A stretch of 11,377 nucleotides of DNA from GCA-2726865 sp050053595. GTDB lineage: Archaea; Thermoproteota; Bathyarchaeia; TCS64. The translations under genes and the position numbers were made by a program. The notes under the pieces were generated by a model, which worked only from the letters and a program-made list of their open reading frames with translations, had not been told where the DNA came from and made no database searches. The stretch covers positions 1-11,377 of the forward strand of contig JASFTK010000048.1 in NCBI GenBank assembly GCA_050053595.1. The letters run 5' to 3'. This document shows positions 1-6,491 of the stretch, piece by piece (the stretch's first letter is position 1; every line of letters starts with the position of its first letter).

Positions 1-1302
1 AGGAAGCTCATGGACCAGGGTATCTACGGGAGACTCAAGAGCAGCGACCCGCCGATCACTATACCCGCGTGGACGGTGATGGTGTCGAGCAAGTCCCCTG
101 GCGTTTTAGGGCTTTACGGGTTCCGCCACAGACGGGATAACTCGTACAAGGATATCTGGATCGCTTCGTCGAACAAGGTGAGAGAGAAACGGATCTGGGA
201 TTATGTCTCAGAGGGGGGAGGCAAGACCTGTCTGGTTGGGGTCCCCCCCAGTTATCCCCCTTTTCCCATAGATGGATGGATGATTGGGGGATTCATTACC
301 CCCGACACCAATAGGGACTACACCCATCCAAAGGAGCTTGGACGTGAGATAAAGGAGATTGTCGGGGATTACCCTGTGGACGTCGAGTTCCGCATTGAGG
401 ACAAGCGAGGCCTGACTGAGGGAGTTTTCGACATGACCGAGAAACACTTTGAGGTCATCAATCATCTCGTGAAGTCAAAGGACTGGCGGTTCTTCATGTT
501 CGTAGAGATAGGCCTCGACCGGATCCATCACGCTTTCTGGAAATATTTCGATGAGACCCATCACCTCCATGAGACAGGGAGTGAATTTCAAGACATCGTG
601 GAAGACTATTACATTCTTCTAGACAAAAAAATTGGGGAGCTATTAGAGTTACTAGATGACGACACAATTGTCTTCGTTGCCTCAGATCACGGGGGGAAGC
701 CTATGAAAGGGGCTTTCTGCTTCAACAGTTGGCTGGAGAAAGAAGGCATCCTCAAACTGAAGGAGCCCGTGGACGGGATCAAGAGACTGAACGAAGTCGA
801 GGTTGATTGGGGAAATACGGTTGCCTGGGGTTGGGGGGGGTATTATGCAAGGGTGTTCCTGAATCTAAAGGGCCGTGAGGAGAACGGCGTCATTGATCCT
901 GGGGACTACGAGAGAGTCAGGGAAGAGATTGCTGAGAAGATCCGGGGTATCACGGGGCCCAACGGCGAGGAATGGGACACCCAGGTCTTCAAACCTGAGG
1001 ATATCTACCCGGAGTGCCGGGGAGACCCTCCAGACCTCATGGTCTACTTCGACGATCTTTACTGGAGATCAGCTGGTACCATGGGACACGGAGATCTATA
1101 CCTCCCTGAGAACGATACAGGGCCCGACGACGCCGTACACGACAAGTGGGGCCTCTACATTTACTACGACCCAAAGAAAGATCATGGGGGGAGAGTCATG
1201 GATCTCGATATCCTCGATGTAACACCGACTCTGATGAGCGCCATGGGGCTCCCTGTGCCTAATGAAATGGAGGGAGAGACTCTTCAATATCTGAGCCCCT
1301 AA
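1..1302 (+). CDS. Alkaline phosphatase superfamily phosphodiesterase/nucleotide pyrophosphatase-like protein, 5' end cut by window
   Basis: This is a metal-dependent phosphoesterase of the type I phosphodiesterase/nucleotide pyrophosphatase branch. The frame is open from base 1. The residues before the first ATG (position 10) match the family's usual helix-to-strand stretch (RKLMDQGIYGRLKS), so the real start and the first metal-binding GxDGA motif lie outside the window. Numbering from that ATG, T22 in PAWT is the likely nucleophile. D170 and H174 (DRIHH), D226-H227 (SDHGG) and H377 (AVHDKWG) are the expected two-metal ligands. No signal peptide or membrane segment is visible, so a cytosolic enzyme is likely. 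Archaea carry many paralogues that differ in substrate (nucleotides, phosphonates, phospho-sugars, phosphoglycerate-like compounds), so none is assigned. It converges on the small minus-strand gene at 1447-1728. Superfamily call is firm; substrate is open. Confidence 0.88.
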   Translation, partial: RKLMDQGIYGRLKSSDPPITIPAWTVMVSSKSPGVLGLYGFRHRRDNSYKDIWIASSNKVREKRIWDYVSEGGGKTCLVGVPPSYPPFPIDGWMIGGFITPDTNRDYTHPKELGREIKEIVGDYPVDVEFRIEDKRGLTEGVFDMTEKHFEVINHLVKSKDWRFFMFVEIGLDRIHHAFWKYFDETHHLHETGSEFQDIVEDYYILLDKKIGELLELLDDDTIVFVASDHGGKPMKGAFCFNSWLEKEGILKLKEPVDGIKRLNEVEVDWGNTVAWGWGGYYARVFLNLKGREENGVIDPGDYERVREEIAEKIRGITGPNGEEWDTQVFKPEDIYPECRGDPPDLMVYFDDLYWRSAGTMGHGDLYLPENDTGPDDAVHDKWGLYIYYDPKKDHGGRVMDLDILDVTPTLMSAMGLPVPNEMEGETLQYLSP

Positions 1303-1446
1303 TAAAGGGTGGCTATGCCCCTCAGTTAAATATGGAAAACTATATGTAAGAACTTGATGAACGATTTCCCCGTTACATGAATAGACTCCGAGTTGACTAT
1401 ATATTATACTGATTTATGCAAACCTCAGAATCCATCATAAGACTAT
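1303..1446. other. Short convergent intergenic stretch
   Basis: This AT-rich spacer separates two convergent genes. I see no hairpin plus U-run terminator. An 11-bp A/T-only run (TATATATTATA, near 1398-1408) resembles a TATA box on either strand, but no good gene follows at the right distance on plus, so it is noted only as sequence. Confidence 0.4.
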
Positions 1447-1728
1447 TCACGTGGGTAGATTAAACAAACTTGCGTTCTTCAGCTTCTCCATGAAACCTTC
1501 TTCATCCTCAGCTAAGTGCCCTTTTATAATCTTCCAGGTGAGCGAGCAGTCTTTGTATTCAACTCCGACGATGGAGTGAATCGTCTTGTCAATCTCTTTC
1601 TTATTCTCCTGATTAACTTCCACGCCCAATCTAGCAAATACATCCTTCATCTGTTTATATCTGAAATAACACGTCAACAGATCCACACCAAGATTGAATA
1701 AACTGGGGTGTATATTAGATAATCTCAA
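1447..1728 (-). CDS. Small conserved-looking hypothetical protein (93 aa, or 67 aa from an internal ATG)
   Basis: I do not recognise the function. The protein is small, soluble and mostly helical by composition: a hydrophobic, partly basic first 26 residues, then a charged helical part (QMKDVFARLGVEV and ENKKEIDKTIHSIVG), and a middle motif VGVEYKDCSLTWKIIKGHL with Cys and Trp that resembles short archaeal proteins I have seen annotated only as hypothetical. The longest reading starts at TTG 1728 with a GGGAG sequence about 4 nt upstream (minus sense). An in-frame ATG at 1650 would give 67 aa but has no ribosome-binding sequence. The charged, periodic sequence makes this frame more credible than the overlapping 61-codon plus-strand frame. 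It sits alone between the phosphoesterase gene and the divergent PhoU/RCK_C pair. Protein likely real; start uncertain. Confidence 0.55.
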   Translation of the reverse strand: MRLSNIHPSLFNLGVDLLTCYFRYKQMKDVFARLGVEVNQENKKEIDKTIHSIVGVEYKDCSLTWKIIKGHLAEDEEGFMEKLKNASLFNLPT

Positions 1729-1838
1729 ATGTCTCCCGCTAAGGGAGTAAAGTAACGATTTTCACTCCGTCCCTTTTTCTAAAATCCTAGGCTATTGGGA
1801 TAGAAATATAAACCCGATACTATTCGAGGCATAGTTAC

Positions 1839-1848
1839 AAATATAAAA
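1839..1848 (+). promoter_or_regulatory. TATA-box candidate for the PhoU/RCK_C pair
   Basis: The A/T run AAATATAAAA lies about 90 bp before the ATG at 1935. A start point about 25 bp downstream would leave a leader of roughly 60 nt, which agrees with the GGAG ribosome-binding sequence at 1921-1924. A second, weaker candidate (AAATATAAA, near 1804-1812) lies farther upstream. Confidence 0.5.
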
Positions 1849-1864
1849 AAAGTTAAGAACTTTT
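1848..1864. promoter_or_regulatory. Operator-like perfect dyad just downstream of the TATA box
   Basis: AAAAGTT-AAG-AACTTTT is a perfect inverted repeat with 7-bp arms and a 3-nt spacer. It abuts the TATA candidate at 1839-1848 and falls between it and the expected transcription start, where archaeal repressors often bind. It could also form a small hairpin followed by a T-run on the minus strand, but no minus-strand transcript is expected to end there. Confidence 0.4.
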
Positions 1865-1934
1865 CCAAGTTAGAGGTAGATGGTCCTAAGGGTGCAATGC
1901 TGGTCATGCCTGCCTTAACCGGAGTTTTTACTTG

Positions 1935-2537
1935 ATGAGTGAGATCGAGAGAGTGGAGTACACCCCCGTCTCCGTCCGTGAGACACTGATCCTGATGAAG
2001 GACATCTCAGAGCTTATGATTGACTTAGCTTACTCTGCTGCTCTCTTCAACAATCGGGAGCTCGCTGAGGAGGTGATGGAACTTGAGCGGAAGATGGACT
2101 CCCTTGTTTATATCCTAAATATGAACCTGATGTTAGCTGCGAGGGACAAAAAAGATGCTGAGACCCTCTCCGGTGTCGCTAAGATCGGTTCCCTCACCAA
2201 TGGTATATCGGATGCCGCAGCGGATATTGCAGGCATCGTCCTCAACGAGATAGGGGTACATCCTATCGTTAGGGAGGTCTTCCAGAGAGCCGAGGAGCAC
2301 CTCGACAGGGTCCGGGTCTCTGAGGCATCGATATTTGTAGGCAGGACAGTGAACGATCTAGACTTGGCAGCAGAGGTGGGGGTTGATATTATCGCCGTAA
2401 GGCGGGGGAGTCACTGGATGATCAACCCTGAGAAAGAGATCCTGCTCCCGGAGGATGTCCTGTTGGCAAGGGGTACAGCATCAGGTCTTGAGAGCTTTAT
2501 CAGGGTTGCTAGGGGGGAGGTGGAGGAGCTTGGGTGA
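1935..2537 (+). CDS. PhoU-like helical domain + RCK_C (TrkA-C) regulatory protein, first of a tandem pair
   Basis: This is a cytosolic regulatory protein of about 200 aa combining a PhoU-like helical domain (residues about 10-115: DISELMIDLAYSAALF, ELAEEVMELERKMDSL, GISDAAADIAGIVLNEIG) with an RCK_C ligand-binding domain (about 125-195: FVGRTVNDLDL, VDIIAVRRG, LLPEDVLLARG). This architecture (COG3273-type, mainly archaeal) is thought to gate or regulate cation channels or transporters. RCK_C domains bind small ligands such as cyclic di-AMP or ions in other systems. There is no Rossmann NAD-binding RCK_N half and no membrane segment, so a separate partner is expected; none is in the window. 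A TTG at 1932 directly precedes the ATG at 1935; I chose the ATG because GGAG at 1921-1924 gives a 10-nt spacing. The next gene overlaps its end by 8 nt, so the two are probably translationally coupled. Confidence 0.82.
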   Translation: MSEIERVEYTPVSVRETLILMKDISELMIDLAYSAALFNNRELAEEVMELERKMDSLVYILNMNLMLAARDKKDAETLSGVAKIGSLTNGISDAAADIAGIVLNEIGVHPIVREVFQRAEEHLDRVRVSEASIFVGRTVNDLDLAAEVGVDIIAVRRGSHWMINPEKEILLPEDVLLARGTASGLESFIRVARGEVEELG

Positions 2538-3123
2538 GGACAGGCCTTTATTCGAGAGGATCTGCAACGACCTAGTAGAGCTAAAGGACACCTCTGAGAT
2601 GATGATGGATCTCGCCTATTCTGCCCTCCTATTGAATAGTAGATATCTGGCTGAGGAGGTGCTGCTCCTTGAGGACAAAGTCGATAAACTCCATACCGAG
2701 TTTGAGCTCCTAGTCTTATCAAGCCGGGATGAAGCGGAGGAGGCGAGGGGTCTTCTGGGGCTCATCAGGATGGGGGTAGTGACGGAGAGGATCGCCGACG
2801 CAGCTGCTGAGATCGCTGAGGTGGTTCTATGGGGTAGAGAGCCCCACCCCATTCTGGGGATGGTTATCCAGGACGCTGAGGAGACTGTTGAGAGGGCGAC
2901 AGTTGGGGAGTCCTCATCTTTGGTGGGGAAGACCTTGAAGCAAGCAAGGATCCCTGAGGAGACTGGGATGTGGGTGTTGGTCATCAAGAGGGGGAACAGG
3001 TGGAAGCGCCCTCGACCAGGGACCATCTTAGAAGAGGGGGATACCGTTATTGCTTCAGGTTATGCCGAGGGTGGGGAGGATTTCCAGAGGTTGATCTCTG
3101 GAAACGGGGAATCCGAGAAATGA
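2530..3123 (+). CDS. PhoU-like helical domain + RCK_C (TrkA-C) regulatory protein, second of a tandem pair
   Basis: This is a paralogue of the preceding gene with the same order: a PhoU-like helical part (LKDTSEMMMDLAYSALLL, LAEEVLLLEDKVDKL, RIADAAAEIAEVVL) and then an RCK_C domain over about the last 80 residues (LVGKTLKQARIPEETG, VLVIKRGNRWKRP, ILEEGDTVIASG). The open frame extends back to an ATG at 2455, but the extra 25 residues overlap the upstream gene and have no family match. TTG at 2530 is the better start: GGAGG lies about 9 nt upstream and the 197-aa product then aligns end to end with its neighbour. The 8-nt overlap with the upstream stop suggests coupling and a heteromeric complex, probably controlling an ion transporter encoded elsewhere. 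The second protein's RCK_C domain is more basic around the ligand loop, so the two may bind different ligands. Confidence 0.82.
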   Translation: MGEDRPLFERICNDLVELKDTSEMMMDLAYSALLLNSRYLAEEVLLLEDKVDKLHTEFELLVLSSRDEAEEARGLLGLIRMGVVTERIADAAAEIAEVVLWGREPHPILGMVIQDAEETVERATVGESSSLVGKTLKQARIPEETGMWVLVIKRGNRWKRPRPGTILEEGDTVIASGYAEGGEDFQRLISGNGESEK

Positions 3124-3217
3124 ACAGAGTACAGAATGTTCGTTCAATGTCGCTTTAGAAAACAGTCTAGAAAATATCTGATGATAAATAGAGAAGCTCA
3201 AGTTCGGGAAGGGGTTG

Positions 3218-3640
3218 TTAAGATTCTTCCTCTTTCTCGGAGCCCTCCTCGGCTGGTTCCTCCTTTTTAGGCTCCTCTTCCTTCTTTTTACTCCCTTTGG
3301 GCTTCTCGACGATCTTGAAATTTAGGTAGGTGGTATCGGCGGTGACGGTGTTGCCCCTGACGACGACTCTCTTTCTCTCGCCTTTTTTCTTGGATTTATA
3401 GCCTATCCCCCCGCTGAGGACGATGCGGGCTTTGGCACCGCCATGGACATCAGATCGCATGGGGATTCCGCTTGCATCTGTACCTCCGGTCAGCTCTATC
3501 TTGTATCCAGCTAGGTCTGCAATAGTACCTTCCATGACTTCTCCAATCCGTCTACCTATGAGGGGAGACATTCTAGCGTCTTCTAACTCCACTCTTTGAC
3601 TGGTACCGTTCTCGGGATCCGATATTATGAGCACAGGCAT
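3218..3640 (-). CDS. rps6e: Small ribosomal subunit protein eS6 (S6e)
   Basis: eS6 is a structural protein of the archaeal 30S subunit. The sequence shows the family core: LIISDPENGTSQRVELE at the N-terminus, IGRRIGEVMEGTIADLAGYK, the signature ITGGTDASGIPMRSDVHGG written here as LTGGTDASGIPMRSDVHG, and GERKRVVVRGNTV. The core ends near residue 113 and is followed by a tail of about 27 residues made almost only of Lys and Glu, longer and more acidic than in many archaeal eS6 proteins. The ATG at 3640 is preceded by AGGTGA (3647-3652 on the plus strand), which overlaps the TAG stop of aIF5B, so translation of the two is probably coupled. eS6 and aIF5B lie close together in other archaea, often with aIF2-gamma between them; that gene is absent here. 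Confidence 0.96.
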   Translation of the reverse strand: MPVLIISDPENGTSQRVELEDARMSPLIGRRIGEVMEGTIADLAGYKIELTGGTDASGIPMRSDVHGGAKARIVLSGGIGYKSKKKGERKRVVVRGNTVTADTTYLNFKIVEKPKGSKKKEEEPKKEEPAEEGSEKEEES

Positions 3641-3646
3641 CTTATT

Positions 3647-3652
3647 TCACCT
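3647..3652 (-). promoter_or_regulatory. Ribosome-binding site of eS6, overlapping the aIF5B stop
   Basis: AGGTGA on the minus strand lies 6 nt before the eS6 ATG and shares two bases with the aIF5B TAG. It is the clearest Shine-Dalgarno sequence of the operon and supports re-initiation by ribosomes ending aIF5B. Confidence 0.7.
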
Positions 3653-5429
3653 AGAAGGCCCACACAGGGTCCTTCTTACGTTTCATCTCAGTGAGTTCCC
3701 GGAGCACCTCAATGGCTCCTGCTGTAAGCCGCTCAGTGAATCTCTCCCGTAGCAGCTTAGCATGTTTCTCGGGAACGTCTACAAAGAGGACATCCCTCTC
3801 TTTTATATGTCTACCTACAATAGGCCGGGGCATAGAGATAGCGACCTCCTGCTCCTCTGTAGCCTTAGGGATAGCCTCTCCACTGTCTTGGATCTGGGTG
3901 ATGGACCCGACCCTGTCCCCCGTTAAATTAACTAGAGGGGATTCGGAGGTTATTTCTCCGCTGAGCACCCGGACGCCGAAGATGGCTGGTTTTGCCCTGC
4001 GGAAGACGAATCCATCCATCACCTCGATCTTCCCTGGTTTCACCAAGTTATCGAATTCTTTTCTGGCCTTAGCTTCTCGCTCCTCCTCCATCCAAGTGAT
4101 GTATTCATCCATTAGGTTGTAGATGATATCATTCCTGAAGATCTTGACTGCCTGATCGTGGGCTTCCTTCGTGGCGTCGGGGAGGGGTTTGACATTGAAC
4201 GCTAAGACGACGCCATAGAGCGGCTCATCATGCTTCACCGCAAGGGCCTCCATAACATCACGGCGGCTGATATCACCTATATCAGCTAGCCTTATCGGGA
4301 CTTTCTTGGTCTTGAGGCTCTCAGTTAATGCTTCTAAGCTGCCGAGGGTGTCAGTCTTGAGAACTATCCCAACATTGTCGGTGGATATCCTGAGCCTCTC
4401 TAGTTCCAAGGAGACCTCTTCCACAGCCTTTTCGAGGGTTTTCTCCCCCCCCACAGCTACAAGGGGCGCACCTGGGACCGCGTCGTCTAGGTTGGGAGCA
4501 GCGATCTTAATCCCTGAGGCTGCAGCGGCTTCTTGGATCGTAGTGAATTTTTTTCTGGGATCTCTGATCTCGTCAAGGGGCTGGGGGAGGAGGATGGCCC
4601 TGATGCTGGTGCTGATGGGGCCCTCCTTTCCTCCAATGACAATAGTATCCTCGCTCCTGAGCACTCCATCATAGATGATCGCATTTATAGTGGTCCCCAG
4701 GCCCACCTCCTCCTTAACCTCCAAGACGGTACCGAGGGCTGGTCCCGGAGAGGTCTCTAGCTTGTCTGTCATGTATTGCTGGGTGAGGCCTATCAGGACG
4801 GCTAGGAGCTCCCCCAGCCCCTCCCCTGTCTTCGCGCTCACCGGGACTATGGCGACATTCTTAGTGAAGTCCCTTACCCTGTCAAAGCGCTCCGAAAAAA
4901 ATCCTTGGCGGGAAAGGGTTCCCATCATGGTGTAAAGACGGTTATCCAAGTCTTCTTTTACCAGGGGGGCTTGCTCGCTATAGGAAGTCAACAGGGGTGT
5001 GTCTTCTTTAGTCCTCCAACCATCGATACGGTCAATCTTATTCGCTGCTACGATAAACGGGGTTTTCCTCGATTTGAGGATCTCCAATGACTCGTAGGTC
5101 TGGTTCTCGAAGCCGTGCATCACATCGACTACGAGGATCGCCACATCGGCTACTGACCCTCCACGCCTCCTGAGGTTAGCGAAGGCCTCATGACCTGGTG
5201 TGTCAACGACGAGGAGCCCTGGGATCTTTACGTTGGCCTCGAAGTCCCTGATGAGTTGCCGGGTGATCGCAATGAGGGTGTCTAATGGGAAGAAGCTGGC
5301 GCCAATCTGCTGGGTCAGGCCTCCTGCCTCCCTTATCTGGACCGCCGTCCCCCTGATCTTGTCCAGGAGACTAGTCTTCCCTGTATCCACATGGCCCAGC
5401 ATGCATACTATCGGCTGTCTCAGAGACAT
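3651..5429 (-). CDS. infB: Translation initiation factor aIF5B (archaeal IF2-like GTPase)
   Basis: aIF5B is the GTPase that promotes ribosomal subunit joining and initiator-tRNA placement. All GTPase motifs are visible: G1 GHVDTGKT (12-19), switch I GGLTQQIGAS (36-45), G3 DTPGHE (76-81), G4 NKID (130-133) and G5 SAKTGEG (198-204). Beta-barrel domain II follows (about 225-330, ALGTVLEVKEEVGLGTTINA), then the alpha/beta domain III (about 345-440, including GIVLKTDTLGSLEAL), the long linker helix (about 430-460) and C-terminal barrel domain IV (about 465-592, with GFVFRRAKPAIFGVRVLSG). At 592 aa it has the normal archaeal length; it lacks the long N-terminal extension of eukaryotic eIF5B and shows no intein at G1, where some methanogens carry one. 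The ATG at 5429 fits the family start. No Shine-Dalgarno precedes it, and a TATA-like TTAATTAAT about 35 bp upstream suggests a very short leader. Confidence 0.97.
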   Translation of the reverse strand: MSLRQPIVCMLGHVDTGKTSLLDKIRGTAVQIREAGGLTQQIGASFFPLDTLIAITRQLIRDFEANVKIPGLLVVDTPGHEAFANLRRRGGSVADVAILVVDVMHGFENQTYESLEILKSRKTPFIVAANKIDRIDGWRTKEDTPLLTSYSEQAPLVKEDLDNRLYTMMGTLSRQGFFSERFDRVRDFTKNVAIVPVSAKTGEGLGELLAVLIGLTQQYMTDKLETSPGPALGTVLEVKEEVGLGTTINAIIYDGVLRSEDTIVIGGKEGPISTSIRAILLPQPLDEIRDPRKKFTTIQEAAAASGIKIAAPNLDDAVPGAPLVAVGGEKTLEKAVEEVSLELERLRISTDNVGIVLKTDTLGSLEALTESLKTKKVPIRLADIGDISRRDVMEALAVKHDEPLYGVVLAFNVKPLPDATKEAHDQAVKIFRNDIIYNLMDEYITWMEEEREAKARKEFDNLVKPGKIEVMDGFVFRRAKPAIFGVRVLSGEITSESPLVNLTGDRVGSITQIQDSGEAIPKATEEQEVAISMPRPIVGRHIKERDVLFVDVPEKHAKLLRERFTERLTAGAIEVLRELTEMKRKKDPVWAF

Positions 5430-5461
5430 CTTGAACGCCCGCGAACTAGACGAAGACCAAG

Positions 5462-5470
5462 TTAATTAAT
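5462..5470 (-). promoter_or_regulatory. TATA-box candidate for the aIF5B-eS6 operon
   Basis: TTAATTAAT (same character on either strand) lies about 35 bp before the aIF5B ATG. It would start transcription some 10 nt ahead of the gene, which fits the absence of a ribosome-binding site there. Confidence 0.4.
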
Positions 5471-5745
5471 GCTATCGTGGGTCAAATTATGACACCTATG
5501 TATGTTCTATGCGTCTGCGAAACCCTTTCCGTATAAGACTCGTTTATTACACAACTTGAGCTAGGTTTGAGGTTGTTAGAAGGAAAATTCCTCCGTCAGA
5601 CTCGATCGTCTTGTTGTCAAGTGGTCGCGCCTGCGATTGTGAGATTTTCGATGAGAACCCGTTAACCCCTATCACATTCATGTAACTCTCAGTGCACACC
5701 CTGAACCTTACTCCGGTATCGCGCACCATTTTCTTACTGAAAAAC
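5471..5745. other. Intergenic stretch without a convincing gene
   Basis: This divergent spacer lies between aIF5B and the plus-strand accessory block. A 60-codon minus-strand frame (5547-5729) has no recognisable features. Two short dyads are present (AGGAA-AA-TTCCT at 5581-5592 and AGAC...GTCT near 5598-5611), both weak. No tRNA-like or snoRNA-like structure was recognised. Confidence 0.5.
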
Positions 5746-5753
5746 CATATAAT
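5745..5753 (+). promoter_or_regulatory. TATA-box candidate for the 5779-6465 transcript
   Basis: CCATATAAT lies about 29 bp (centre) before the ATG at 5779, the usual spacing for a leaderless archaeal message. The box appears intact although the first gene behind it is degraded, so it probably still drives the ATC-hydrolase-like gene. Confidence 0.5.
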
Positions 5754-5778
5754 GCATTACGCTCAAACAACAGGCTGT

Positions 5779-5980
5779 ATGAAATATGGGCTGAACGTCA
5801 TCAACTTCGGTGAACCCTTCATCCCCAATACCGTCCCCGAAATAGCCATCGAAGCACTGTCCAACAGCCTGCCATTCTTCGGCGCGGGCTGGGCTGGTGG
5901 CTTGAGGAGATTAATGGCTGGAGAGGTCGTTTGAAGAGATGAGGGAGAGGATCCTTAAGGTTCCACTAAGGGAGGATTGA
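5779..5980 (+). pseudogene. Remnant of an LLM-class (luciferase-like) flavin/F420-dependent oxidoreductase: N- and C-termini joined, middle deleted, two frameshifts
   Basis: Read in one frame this is a short open frame ending at 5934 with no sense in its second half. Read across three frames it becomes recognisable. From ATG 5779, MKYGLNVINFGEPF...PEIAIEA...FF resembles the usual start of LLM-class oxidoreductases (strand 1, then a helix and GWDGFF). The frame starting at 5895 reads WWLEEINGWRG, and the frame starting at 5927 reads SFEEMRERILKVPLRED then TGA at 5978-5980; joined, these match the family's usual C-terminus (GATWWLE...RGSLEEMRERI). About 200 bp remain of a gene that is normally about 0.8-1.0 kb, so the central barrel is lost. 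A missing base near 5927 and an indel near 5890 explain the frame changes. Family assignment is from memory of the motifs. The stop shares an A with the next ATG (TGATG), which points to an original operon. Confidence 0.6.
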
Positions 5981-6465
5981 TGGGTGTGTACCATGGCGTC
6001 AAGAGTTCATACACTCTCCTAGCCCTGCTGCTGATGGAGATCATCGAGGATGCAGGGACCGACAAGGGTATCGAGATGCTCCAATCTGCCATAGAGGTAC
6101 AAGCTGACATCGTCCACAGAGAACTCGTCAGGCAGATCCCCGAAGGCACCACCCCCCTGAAGATAGGGGACACCGTCTACAGAACCTTCATGGAAGGTGC
6201 GGGCGCCGAAGTCTCTGTACACGAACGAGAAGAGGACTCTATCACCTATATGGTGGAGCGGTGCCCATTCAACGAGGCCTTTCTCGACATCGGCATCGAC
6301 TGTGGATACTTCCTTCAAGGGCTCTGCACTCAGCTCACCCTCCCGGCGGTCCAAGCGATCTTGAGTAAATTCGACGCCCGCCTAGAGGTGGAAGCGAGGT
6401 TGGTCAGAGAGACCGCTGAGGAGTTCTGTCTTGAACGAGTCTTCTTTGAGGGTGCCAAAGCCTAA
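5980..6465 (+). CDS. L-2-amino-thiazoline-4-carboxylic acid (ATC) hydrolase-like protein
   Basis: This 161-aa protein resembles the ATC-hydrolase-like family (named for a bacterial enzyme that opens the thiazoline ring on the way to L-cysteine), but most members are uncharacterised. Visible features: an N-terminal helical part (YHGVKSSYTLLALLLMEIIE, then helix DKGIEMLQSAIEVQADIV), a central strand region (SITYMVERCPFNEAFLDIGI) and a C-terminal part ending CLERVFF. Cys95 (in RCPF), Cys108, Cys116 (GLCTQL) and Cys150 match the family's Cys pattern and could be catalytic or metal ligands. There is no signal peptide or clear membrane helix. ATG 5980 shares its A with the stop of the upstream pseudogene (TGATG), and GGAGG at 5971-5975 is only 4 nt away; a TTG at 5977 is a less likely start. 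Transcription probably comes from the TATA box at 5745-5753. Family moderately sure; activity unknown. Confidence 0.6.
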   Translation: MGVYHGVKSSYTLLALLLMEIIEDAGTDKGIEMLQSAIEVQADIVHRELVRQIPEGTTPLKIGDTVYRTFMEGAGAEVSVHEREEDSITYMVERCPFNEAFLDIGIDCGYFLQGLCTQLTLPAVQAILSKFDARLEVEARLVRETAEEFCLERVFFEGAKA

Positions 6466-6471
6466 ATTATT
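6463..6471 (+). promoter_or_regulatory. TATA-like element before the CoA-transferase gene
   Basis: TAAATTATT overlaps the stop of the upstream gene and is centred 25 bp before the ATG at 6492. That spacing and the lack of any Shine-Dalgarno suggest a leaderless internal promoter. Confidence 0.35.
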
Positions 6472-6491
6472 CACAGACTCTATGATCCCCT

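Noticed and set aside
1516..1701. 61-codon plus-strand frame
   Set aside because: Lies opposite the more protein-like minus-strand gene, with no start signal; a shadow frame.
1733..1768. CTCCC/GGGAG and GGAGT/ACTCC dyads followed by TTTTT at 1774-1778, resembling a terminator
   Set aside because: No plus-strand gene ends nearby, the alternative stems compete and contain mismatches, and the T-run is not directly after a stable stem.
2352..2367. 16-bp sequence AACGATCTAGACTTGG repeated at 8906-8921
   Set aside because: Both copies encode VNDLDL-like residues in unrelated proteins with no flanking similarity; coincidence of codon choice.
2455..2529. N-terminal extension of the second PhoU/RCK_C protein back to ATG 2455
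   Set aside because: It overlaps coding sequence of the first gene, reads as non-family residues, and TTG 2530 has a good GGAGG and fits the paralogue's length.
5547..5729. 60-codon minus-strand frame divergent from the TATA box at 5745-5753
   Set aside because: No recognisable motif or ribosome-binding site, and the TATA-to-ATG distance is short; composition looks like chance.
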